Of a stretch of 64,000 nucleotides of DNA, positions 39,062-49,350 are shown piece after piece. Source of the stretch: Aquila chrysaetos chrysaetos (Eukaryota > Chordata > Aves > Accipitriformes > Accipitridae); NCBI RefSeq assembly GCF_900496995.4, contig NC_044007.1, positions 19,611,742 through 19,675,741 of the forward strand, in the 5' to 3' direction. How positions within the stretch are numbered: the stretch's first letter is position 1; each line of letters starts with the position of its first letter. The notes under the pieces were generated by a model. That model saw only the letters and a program-made list of their open reading frames with translations. It was not told the DNA's origin and made no database searches. The translations under genes and the position numbers were made by a program.

Positions 39062-40600
39062 TACTAAATCACTTCACTAGTTATAAAGTAAGCTTAAAGA
39101 ATTATTTTCAAGAATAATACTGTTAAGATGGAAAGCACCATGGTAAATGTGAAATACACTAAAGCAAGATTAGGCCTTTTCTCATTGCAGGCAGAATGCT
39201 GATTAACTTATTCATTACACTAAAGTGGTGAAGTATAAATTATTTATGAGGAAAGGAATTTATTTTTCCTTATTTTGGGCTCCAGTCATTACAAATTTGG
39301 CTCTGGAGCTGCAGCTGTTTCTTTTAGAAACCGAATAGCTGAGAAAACCAGGCCAAGCGGAACACAATTCTGATTTCAGTTGCAAGTATTTAGAAATTTA
39401 AAGAAAGCCAGCAGGTAAAAGCATTGGATATTTTTCATTGCTCCAGTGGAAACTCAATCACTAAATAAGCTAAAGCCAAACTATCAAGGCAGCACAATCA
39501 CTACAATTAAACATATTCCATTATGTGAAAGAAAAGATGAGGACATGGGCTAGGTAGTGCAGAGCTGTCACCCCAAAGGAGGTGAAGAGAGAAGAACTGA
39601 GAGGCAGCAATAATTTTTTTAATACTACTGATGGACTCTTACTGGATTTAAACAGACTTCAGACATACTTGTTCTCCAAGTGCTAAAGGTCCGTACTGAA
39701 ACGTTATGGCAGTAAACAGGAATGAAGAAAAATGGGAAAACAAGAATAGAAAAAAACCCAACTGAAAAACCTGTGGTGGCAAAATGATAATGTTCTATCC
39801 AAGATGTAAGTTTGACATCTCAGAAGAATTTCTTGGTGATGTTTTATAACATTTTTTGACTGGACTATGTCAATGTGGAGAAGTATTCGTGCGGAAATAA
39901 TTATCAAACAAATTGGAATCTAACCAGTTTCAGTTCATTGTGTATTACAGACCCCTCAGGGCCTGACTGAGGGAGAGGCTAAACTAACTTTTTTCTGTTG
40001 GTCTTTCATTGACAGCAGTAGGACTATTCAATTCACTGTCACATAGAATTTGGATTGGTGTGCATCCAGAGCTATACCAATTTACTCTAGCTGTTATCTG
40101 ACCCATTATTTCAATGTCAATTTACAAACTGATTTTATTTTTTACAGGCTTGTCTACAAAACACCCAAGCTGAATCAGCTGCTAGAGTGTATATATAGGG
40201 CTGCCATCTAAAAGAAGTATATGCCCACAGCTGAGGTAATTCACATCAATCCTAAATTGTCACTTCTTGGCTATCTAGTTCTGGGTGCTGTCTGCCTTTG
40301 TAAGGAATGGATGCATTTCATGACACTGAAAATGCAGAAATTCTGAAGAAAAAGTAGTTAATTCATCCCTCTGTATATGCTATAGGTATGGGAAGTTTAA
40401 CAGCACAGATCATCTTATTTTTCAGTGTGCGAAAAAACCTCAATAGGACAATAATGTTCTGGCTGAATCCTGAACGTTAGCAATTGTTTTCAATACTCAA
40501 CCAAATGAGTAGAAACTGAGATTGTGCAGAGAACAGTTTGCAAAACAAAGCCACCCTGTGCATCTGAAAATAAAACCTGCAGTTAAAACAGGAATATGAG

Positions 40601-40672
40601 GCCACTAAGGGGACCTGTTTATTCCTCAAGAAAACAGCCACTAAGGGGACCTGTTTATTCCTCAAGAAAACA
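40601..40672. repeat. Perfect 36-bp tandem duplication
   Basis: Two identical adjacent copies, 40601-40636 and 40637-40672, beginning gccactaaggggacctg. The lack of any mismatch points to a recent duplication. On - it keeps a frame open because 36 is divisible by 3, but the frame has no other support. Confidence 0.97.
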
Positions 40673-42059
40673 TCTCCCATTGCTGACATCACCCTAAATC
40701 TAACTTCATTCTTAGAAGATCCACCAAGATACCTCTGACCAGTCCACTCCAGTGTAATTTGGATCTGCACATGCCAAACATCCTTTTTGCCCAGCTACTG
40801 AATGGAGGCTGCACTGGTGTGATTAACAGAACTCACTGCAGGAACACTGGGCGTTGGGCTGTTTACATCAGAGAGCAGCCAGTGTTACCCTGAGACGGGA
40901 GCCACTGGTGTGTGTCCGGAAGGCAGTTACTCTCTCCTCTTCCTTCCGGGTCTCTGCTCTTGCATTTTAAGCCAGTCTGGGCAGAACTTTGCAACTTATT
41001 TTTGGAAGTACATGAAAGAATTATTTGTCAAGCCTTTAACTTCAGATTGATCAGCACAACATTCTGAAAATTCACATGGCATTCAGTGTTTATTCTGTGC
41101 CAAGCATGAGCTGCCTACAGAGGAGAACTACACCGCACTTACAGCAACTGCACTTCAACTGTCATGTTCTAGATGGAATCTCAAATGTTTACTAATCAGA
41201 CAACAAGCCTTCCACCGTTCGGTGTATGAATACCGTAAGTCTGGCCCTCTCCCACCACAGTGAAGAAAATCAAGTGGAAGCTCTGGAGCGAGTTATCATG
41301 TGCCAGTGACACACTGCAGCCATTCATCAAGCAAAGACTTTAAAAGTCATGTGCAAAATATCAAAGAACATCAGCAAAGACCTCTAAGAACAAAAGAGTA
41401 AGAATACAGAAGATATTTTGCAGCCTTGCCATATAATAAACATATGCTCAGCTAGCATATATTCAGCTAGATTGTGTGAAGAAACATTCTGTACTCCATC
41501 AGTTACTAGCATTGGGTAAATCAAGTCTAGAATGATGAGCTCAGAATGAATAAGTATACATATATGGAATTCAAACAGAACATACTCATTGCAAATGAAG
41601 TTGCAATCAAACATTGAATTAACATACTCAATGCAAATAAACTTTTTAAAAAACAAGATGGACTTTTAAGCAGAAGAAAGAATTTTCTTCTTTCTGACAT
41701 CCACCATTATTTAACAGTACAGAGACAATGACATACAGCAAGTATGCTCAAACTGGCATGACGGTAGATTTAAAACAGTACAGCACAGGCCCTCAGAAGG
41801 AATATCTGTTATACTGCAGCAGATCCGCGATCCTGGCTCCTGCAATGTTCCAGTCTCAGCAGGAACTTGGTCTTGCGTAGATAAAAGGTGTTCGTGCGTG
41901 ACCACTTAGATCTTGACCCACTGAGCGTCGGTATTGCCCAGTTTATACTGACTTTTGTGCAGTGCCAGACTTCACCTTTGGCTATTGCTAGACTCTTCTC
42001 TGACGTCTGTTCCCCAGTTCGCAGTCTGGGCAGACAAGTTACCAGAACCCTCGCAGCCT

Positions 42060-42390
42060 GGCACTGACAGTCCTGCCGCTACCGCCTCACGCCGGCCCTG
42101 GGCAAGGTGACGAGCTCCGCTCCGCTCCGCTCCGCCACAGCCTCACCGCCCAGCGGGCACGCAGGCTGGGAAGTCAGCGCTTCGCTGGGCAGCAGAGCGC
42201 ATTATTTTTCTCTTCCAAAGCCGGGGGACAGGGAGGCGGCAGCGGGGTCGGAGACCGGCGTGGGAGCAGCCACGGCCCTGCCCACGCGTGAGGCGCGGGT
42301 GCCCCCGAGCGGCCCCTCGGGAGGAGCTCGCGGCGGTCACTGGGGGGCGACGCAAATCCACCGGCGCGGGCTCCGCTCCAAGTGACAGTT
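42060..42390. promoter_or_regulatory. Orphan CpG island
   Basis: About 330 bp of CpG-rich sequence standing alone in AT-rich DNA, roughly 0.9 kb beyond the ENY2 3' end. It includes a (CTCCG)-type repeat at about 42113-42135 and a possible minus-strand donor (GGGCG|GTGAGG) near 42146. No known protein is encoded in either direction. It could be a promoter of an unrecognised transcript or a relic promoter. Confidence 0.6.
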
Positions 42391-43264
42391 TTTAGAGCAT
42401 TCTTCTAATTAGGACTACGCAGATTTATGGTGAGCAAATTCATTTTTCACAGCTGTCGAGTCGAGTCACAACAGTATCTAATTGCTCATTCCGTTTCTGC
42501 TTACGCTGCTCCTCCACTTCATGATCTATTAGACACCTCAAATAGAAGCTGGCAAAAATTAAACGTTCTCACTTCAAAGCCTCTTTCCTGATCCTCTCTA
42601 TCCATCAACTTTATTTTCACAGCTATTTGTAGACCTGGCTGATGTTGCAGTTCCAGATACAACAATTTAAAATGTATCATCTTAAGGGACTTACCTTGGC
42701 AAATTACTGCATTACACTTAAATTTCAGAAGGACCCAAAGATCCACCTAATTAAAAATTACCAGTAATATGGGCAAAGCTCGGAAACAGTAGTTGTCATG
42801 GATCAGAATAGTGACTCTTTTTAATTACAGTAAATGTGAAGAGAGAATTATTGATGAAAGATACAACTGCCTTTTTTGTTTGAAGAATTCAACCTCTCAT
42901 GAATTACTGAGTGAATATTTTTAACACAAGTCAGAGATTTCAAACCACTCTCTAGCAAAGAAGTACTGAGAGGAATACCACCAACAGTTTCACATAGTCT
43001 TAACATCTTCATGTCATGTTGGCCAGCTACTTAGGGAAAATAAGGATATGCTCAGTAGTATGTCAAATCCCATTTTCCACAGACTTTTTTCCCCCCTTCT
43101 GCATTTCTAGTTAACACACTTGTTAATCACACTTCTTTTTTGAAAATCTGAGCAAGTTTGCACAACTGTGCAAATTATGGATTATTAAAAACTGGAATAA
43201 GTGACACCCTATTACAGTGCACTGACAGAGAGAAGAGCCTTAGAACCACAAGTCCACAATATTT

Positions 43265-43270
43265 TTTATT
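43265..43270 (-). terminator. ENY2: ENY2 poly(A) signal
   Basis: AATAAA on - about 175 nt past the stop codon, followed on - by GT-rich sequence (tgtggacttgtggttc). This places the transcript end near 43250. Confidence 0.7.
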
Positions 43271-43443
43271 AAAATAACACCAAGTTTAAGAAATCGATGC
43301 AGTGTAAAGAAACTTCAACTCATCATACAAAAAAAAAAAAAAAAAAAGATTTTCCATCCTTAAGTATGTAAACTGCATTCAAATCCTGACATGATTGACA
43401 TAATACAGAAACAGAAACACAGTATCCCAGATGAATGTCGAAG

Positions 43444-43520
43444 TTAAAGACTGGCATGCTGGGCAAGGAAGGTTCTGATTCTTTGCAAGAGTTCCTTCTT
43501 TACACTGTCTGGTACCAAGG
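43444..43520 (-). CDS. ENY2: ENY2 last coding exon
   Basis: [20 protein letters not shown] then HASL and TAA (43446-43444). Acceptor gtgtttcag on the minus strand. The 3' UTR continues to about 43250. Confidence 0.96.
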
Positions 43521-46500
43521 CTGAAACACAAATAAGAAAGCAACAAGTAAAAAAGACAAAATGGAAGATACACTAATACCAACCTTTTACAACAGCTACT
43601 TCTATTCTTTGTTTGTTCTTGCAATTCTCTTAACACCTAAAGTAACTGAAGCTACTTGATTTCCATGTAGCACATCTATGATTTTCCCATTTAAAATAAG
43701 CTAAAATTGAAGTCTATTGAGAACGCTGTTGTTATTGGTAGTTTTTTTGCCTAGCCGTAGTCAAGAAAATTGGAAGGTTTGAGGGAAAGGATTATTCAAC
43801 AGTAAACAGGATATAACCACCAGGAACTAGTTTGATTATCCTACCTTTTTTCTTCACAAATTTTGAGACAAAAACACCCAACAAACTCAGCCATGACCTC
43901 AGAGTAAGAGGCTTCAGCAAGTTATTTTGAAGGGCTATTTTTCTTTAAGACTTAATAAAGTTTCTCCCATTAACACCAAAGCCTATTAGAGAGTACAAGA
44001 AGAACTATATGAAGAAGACTGCACTATTTCCTTAAGAGATTCCATTTTTCTGTATGTGTATGCTACGTCCTTTCCTCTTCCCACTTCCCATTACACTAGT
44101 ACTGTTAGTTCAGGTTTTCCATCTTAAAAAGTAATGGAATTTTAAAACATCTCTGCTGCATAACCCAAGTTTTCTTGGGACCATTAAGACAATTATAAAG
44201 ATGAATACAGGCTCATTACAGATTTTGAATGGCTGTTACACAATACAAATTCACGTTTTATTTGTAGTTAATATCAAGCTATTAACTTTTTTCCTTCATA
44301 TATGCAGTTCATAATGCTTCTTAAAAAATATTAATGAAATACAGGTAGGTATGTTTATTGATGTACTACCACATCCATGATTGCATTTTCTTACCTCTGC
44401 CTTTAGGAGTGATTTCTGCCACCAAATCATCAACAGTAACGTGCTCTAATCCTTTTTCTTTAATGACATCTGGGGAAGACCAAGACCGATATTTTAAGTC
44501 TTTTAATCCATACATTAGAAGACAAAGCCTGTGCCAATGATTAAGAGACAAAACCTGCATGCATAGGTCATCAGAGAATACAAAGTAGCATGTGACCTAA
44601 ATGTAGGTTATTAACTCAGTACCTACTGCATTGTACAGTGGATTTAGTCTCTCATGCAAACCATAGGTTTAAGGATGCATCACTACTGATGCATCTTGAT
44701 CAGCTCCTATTTTAAAATCAAACGTTACAAAGTTTAAGCTTATCTGAGCATTACCAGATGTGCATATTACTTGAGTGTTGTAGCAGTTCACAAGTTGGTC
44801 CACTTACCTCTTCAGACACATTATTTACATAATAGTGAGAAAGAGATGCAATTGGAAAAAGACTTTGGAACACACAACAAGGGAGAGCAGAGAGACAGTA
44901 AATATTACAACTCTTCCTAACTGGTTTAAACAACATCTCTCTATATATTTCAGCAAAGTAAAAAAGCATATCTGAAAGAAAGGTATACATCTACAGCAAA
45001 ATAAAGCTATGATTATGATATACTGTACAATTAATACATACCAGTATTTAAACAACTGTCTACTTACAGTGCCTTGAAGACTATTGAAAAAAGCAGAAGT
45101 CAATGCTGAGAAGAAACCTCAATTTAGTAGCATAAACCTAAAGTATTTTGTCTAAACATGAATGTTTTTAACTGTATGTCAGTACATAGGATTGATTGTC
45201 CCTGAGACACTAAATATGTTTTCTGAACTGACATCACATGAACTATTTGTAAACTGTTTTTCTTGGCTGAATTCCCTGTAGAAATTAATCCTGGATTGCT
45301 CAATTATTGGCCCTACTCCACAATGGCAAGAGGCTCTAGAACAAGCTAGCAAAAAACCGCACCAAAACCCACGCCCCAAAAGCCCCACCCCAACAAAACA
45401 ACAACAACAAAAAAACCACCAACCCCCCCCCCAAATCCCTCTCTGTCCTTTCTTTTGGAGGTTATTAGGCCCTTAACGGGGACAAATGAACTTATATTTG
45501 CATTCTTAGCAGCTGCAGTTACAGTTCAAAGTACTAATGTAAACCAAATAATTTTACGTAACTTTACTATAGCAGAGTATACAGTGTGTAGTTGAGAAGG
45601 CAGATAAACATCCCTTTCACTATCAGTACTATTGAAATGGGTAATCTCTGGCAGTGGCATCAGGCAGACAACTGCAACCATGAATCATTTCAGCCTTCTC
45701 TGCAAATCCACCTATGAAAACAATTTAACACACTCGGCTCTACAAAAAGAAAAAATTTGTAATGGAATATTGAGTTGCCGGGCACAATAGACCAAATCAG
45801 AATTAAAGTGAGAGCTCAAGGGATTTGTTATTTGCTTTAAGGAAATTTCATCATGCGGTAATATTCTTGGATGCTTAAATACTATTTATAACAGTTTCAT
45901 ACAATTTACAAGTCAGTAAATTGTAGTAATGCTAAATACTTAAAACTAAAAATTTGGGTATTTAGAAGTTCATCTGCTTGTTTTCTCTCATCTAAGTAGA
46001 TGATCTTATTTTCCAGAACTGTATTTAGAAAGAGTACAAATGCACTTCTTTCTCTCCCATATGCGGACAACAAAGTTCTCTTAAGTTTCTAAGTTGCTGT
46101 ATCTGCTCCATTTTCCTTTATCTTGGTTTTTAATCTCCTGTGGTAAGGACGTCATCCCTCTCAAAACAGAAAGCTGTATCATCGCGAATATTTAGGGAAT
46201 CAATTCCAATACTTTTCTCAGAAGTTTAATAGGGTTCAGATCAGAGAAGTTTCAAGATTTTTTGCCAAGATGGCAAGATGCTTTCTTGCAAAACCAATTG
46301 CCAGGGGTAGTTTCCTCTTGCCCAACTCTCGTTTAAATTGACTGTTAGGCAGTAAAGCCTTCACCTGGTACTTTTACTTGGCCAGAAACTCAGTTGATTA
46401 CGAAGAGTATTAGTTGTTTGACCACCATTACCTTTGCAATGTGCCTTCAACTGATCCTTCCAGCCGCATTCAATTAATTTGGCTCTCAGCAACTCTTTAA

Positions 46501-48463
46501 GGCTGTTAAGACAATATACAAACTTGTTAGGAACAGCAAACATTCCTGACAGCTTAAATATGCTTCAGTGTGAAAGTTGAGCCTACAACTACCACTCACA
46601 GCAGAACTCCCAGACCAGCAGCAGAAATAGCTGAACAGCATGTGAATCCTAACCCGAATGAGCACCGATTTCAGTTTACCATGTTGGGACTATGAGGAGT
46701 TGGTGGCTCATGAGCTAATTCACAGTATTTCTTCAGGCAGCATTGATGCTGCAGCCACAGAAAAGAGGTAGAAGCCCTTGAATCACTTGAACTGCCCGAG
46801 TCTACTCTGTTAGCAAATGTCTGCTAACTTTCAAAGTTAGAATATTTCAGCTGAAACCAGGCCTTTAAAATAAATAGAACCTTCCCCCCTCCTTTCTGAA
46901 AGGAGAATTCTGTACTACTGTCTTCAACTGCAGGTTTCTTTCCCCAGTTACACTTTACCTCATGTTGGGTGAAGACAAAGGGATCATGTATCTTGTCTTC
47001 CTAAGTGTGGTTAGCAATTATAAGCATAAGCAACAAGGATTCAGGCATTAAACAGAGAAGACACACAATGTGCCGCAGTGATGCATCTACTCCACGTATC
47101 GAAAGAGAACATTGAAAGCTAGGTAAAAAAGTGAAAATTAGCACTGAAAAATGGAAGAAGGGAAAATGAAAGTAATATATGATAAAACAAGCTTTAATAT
47201 CTTTATTCCATCAGCTAGCAAGCCTACTTGTCTTGTACCATCCTAAATAATTCTAGAAAAATTCTGGTTTTCTGAATGAAAGGATTGCAGCAAGAGGCTA
47301 AACTGTGTGGGTCTAATCCCTTTTACTCAGTGAATTGTGTAGAAGGCAGATGAACGGATGACAAAAAGCAGAGTTCCAATACAGGTGAAATTCACTGCTT
47401 CTGGATATTCTTAATTCAAGACATCAGAGTGCTCTGTCTCTGATCATAGTACAGCTCTGATAAAGCTTGTTTATAATACAGCTTTTGACATCCTGTCAAA
47501 GCTCTTCTTAAATTACAATAAAATAGGTCCCAATACCATTTCAAGAAATTGCTTGCTCTGCTGAAGTTCTGTGCAATCTCCGAGGGGATGTCACAGCCAG
47601 GAAAGAAGTAGAGCACACACACCATGTCAGTCTACAAAAGGTTACATGAGGCCCAGGGCTATGCAATAACCTAGGAAGAAGACTCCTTCCTTCTCATACA
47701 GGCCTTGAAAGATGAAGGAAATAGAGCTTTTGGTGCACGGTGTGACCAACACAGTGAAACGACAAGGATGGAAATGTCATAAGCACGTTAGTGATATGTA
47801 AATACATATCACTATGTGCAAATAGAACAGACTGAAGAGACAACAAAAGGCCAAAAACTAGCTGCCACACTACACTGCATAATTTACTTGTTTGCCTTTA
47901 TTGGAATCTCTGCAATGACTTGCACAAGAGCTGTTTTATGTGTTCCGGTGTATATTTCTTTCCTTAACAAGAGAAGGGATAGGAACACAAGAAAAACTTG
48001 AAAGCAAAAAGGAAAGTTTTGTCTCATTCACTTTCTCAGGAAATAACAAGATTTAACCGCAACAAATTGCATTTAATGGTGATTTTTGTATAAACCACGA
48101 GCTTTCCAACACAAAATACCAGAGTAAGAAAAAGCATTAGAGTCCATAAGCCAACTACCCCATCCTTTATTTTCCCACCTTCTCAAGTGTAAAACTAAAA
48201 CAAAACAGGTCAAAAGGCAAACGTAAGAGTGTTTTTTTTTATTTTATATATAGCTTTATATAATACATAAGACTTTCACATGCAGGCATTTCAAAAATTT
48301 AGACTTAAGTTTACTTAATCTTTACGCCTCGGTATAGTTCATGTCTGATAATACATAAAGCCTCTTACTGGCAGAAGAGCAGGAAACCCACTTACCGTTC
48401 TCGCTCTCCTGTTTCTATTAGCTTTTGGTTAATGGTTGCTCTCATCTGGGCATCTTTATTCAT
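43444..48463 (-). CDS. ENY2: ENY2, complete coding sequence in four exons
   Basis: Minus-strand exons 48463-48396, 46502-46432, 44469-44395 and 43520-43444 sum to 291 nt: 96 codons plus TAA. The protein begins [20 protein letters not shown], continues with [20 protein letters not shown] and [20 protein letters not shown], and ends [15 protein letters not shown], matching vertebrate ENY2 almost residue for residue. ENY2 is a small helical nuclear protein shared by the SAGA deubiquitinase module and the TREX-2 mRNA-export complex. The start is supported by family alignment and by an in-frame TAG 12 nt upstream. It is driven from a promoter shared with NUDCD1. Confidence 0.97.
43521..44394 (-). 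other. ENY2: ENY2 intron 3
   Basis: 0.9 kb; nothing else recognised. Confidence 0.85.
44395..44469 (-). CDS. ENY2: ENY2 coding exon 3
   Basis: [20 protein letters not shown] then TPKGR. Acceptor cttccccag and donor GTAAGA on the minus strand. 75 nt. Confidence 0.96.
44470..46431 (-). other. ENY2: ENY2 intron 2 with A/C-rich tract
   Basis: 2 kb. Low-complexity A/C-rich tract at about 45345-45435 including (ACA)n and a C10 run. Nothing coding recognised. Confidence 0.8.
45345..45435. repeat. A/C-rich low-complexity tract
   Basis: On + nearly free of G and T: AAAACC/CCCCAAAA words, (AAC)n, then a run of C. Confidence 0.8.
46432..46502 (-). CDS. ENY2: ENY2 coding exon 2
   Basis: [20 protein letters not shown] then HCK. 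Acceptor cttaacag and donor GTAATG on the minus strand. 71 nt. Confidence 0.96.
46503..48395 (-). other. ENY2: ENY2 intron 1
   Basis: 1.9 kb, AT-rich, nothing recognised. Confidence 0.8.
48396..48463 (-). CDS. ENY2: ENY2 coding exon 1
   Basis: ATG at 48463-48461 with A at -3 (GCCAAAATGA). Encodes [22 protein letters not shown] and a split Arg. Donor GTAAGT on the minus strand. The human longer N-terminal extension (five residues from an upstream exon) is not evident here. Confidence 0.95.
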
Positions 48464-49031
48464 TTTGGCAGTCTAGGTTTTTCACAGACCTGCGCGAGGC
48501 AGAAGAGAGTTTTGACACGCGTTGGTGTCGCTATCGCGACAAAAAGAAGAGTCACTTGCACAGAACTACGCGCAGTGCCTTCTCCATTTACAGACCCCCG
48601 CAGCTAAGGACGGCAGCACCGGTGCGTGACGGGCTCGGGGGAGGAGCACGCACACACGGCAGCACCGGAACGGCTTCTCACCCGGCCGCCCGAGCCCCGG
48701 GGGGACCGGTACCTCAACGGGCCGCTTGCGCGGGCGCGGCCCTCCCCCCGCAGCCCGCCCCTCGCCCGCCCGGGCCCCCCCTCACACCCGGCGGCGGCGG
48801 CGCCGCCGCCGCCCCCGCGACCGCGGCCCCGGCCCGGGGAAAGGCGCCGGCAGGCCCCCCGCCCGGCGCGCGCCCCCGCCTCACCCCGCCGCGGCGCCGC
48901 CAGTCCCCGGCGGCAGGAGGCGGAGCCGCCGCCCGGACGCACGAGCCGCCGCCTGCCCCGCCCTTCCCTCGCGCGCGGGCGCCGCCGGGAAGCGTCGGCG
49001 GGGAAGCCGCCGCCCGCCCGCTCGCTCGGCG

Positions 49032-49051
49032 ACTACAACTCCCGGCGTGCC
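49032..49051 (+). promoter_or_regulatory. ZNF143 (SBS)-like site 1
   Basis: ACTACAACTCCCGGCGTGCC, differing at few positions from the known ZNF143/STAF module ACTACAATTCCCAGCATGCC. Confidence 0.7.
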
Positions 49052-49081
49052 CCGGGGGCCCGCGGCGGCGTTCGGGCCCGG

Positions 49082-49101
49082 ACTGCCGCTCCCAGCACGC
49101 C
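49082..49101 (+). promoter_or_regulatory. ZNF143 (SBS)-like site 2, weaker
   Basis: ACTGCCGCTCCCAGCACGCC keeps the CTCCCAGCAYGCC half of the motif but has a degenerate left half. It starts exactly 50 bp after site 1, in the same orientation. Confidence 0.45.
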
Positions 49102-49232
49102 CCGCCGCCGCCGCCGCCGGACGCCCAGACGCCAGCGCGGCCCTTCCCGTGGTGCTCGGCGGCGGCTCGCGCCCGTCGCCGGCGCGCTTCCGAGTTCCCG
49201 CCTCTTCCCGAAGTTGTCCCCGGAGCCGCGGC

Positions 49233-49350
49233 ATGGCGGGCGCCGCCCACTGCTCCCTGCAGGCCAAGCGCCTGCTCTTGGACCCCAAGTTCGAGGGCTA
49301 CAAGCTGTCCCTGGAGCCGCTGGCCTGCTACCAGCTGGGGCTCGACGCGG
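49233..49350 (+). CDS. NUDCD1: NUDCD1 coding exon 1
   Basis: ATG with G at -3 and +4 (GGCATGGCG). 39 codons plus one base. Donor gtgagg at 49351. Confidence 0.95.

Larger units (their letters stand above)
32181..43250. other. EBAG9-ENY2 interval without recognised gene
   Basis: 11 kb between the EBAG9 promoter and the ENY2 3' end. It contains a solo LTR (38734-39055), a 36-bp tandem duplication (40601-40672) and an orphan CpG island (42060-42390). Elsewhere it is ordinary AT-rich sequence with short, unsupported frames. In mammals PKHD1L1 (about 78 exons) occupies this position; I recognise none of its exons. An MIR-like relic may lie near 32840-32890. Confidence 0.65.

Noticed and set aside
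40477-40770. 97-codon minus-strand frame with a 12-residue repeat
   Set aside because: The repeat is only the translation of the 36-bp tandem duplication. No start context, splice support or family match; not a PKHD1L1 exon as far as I can tell.
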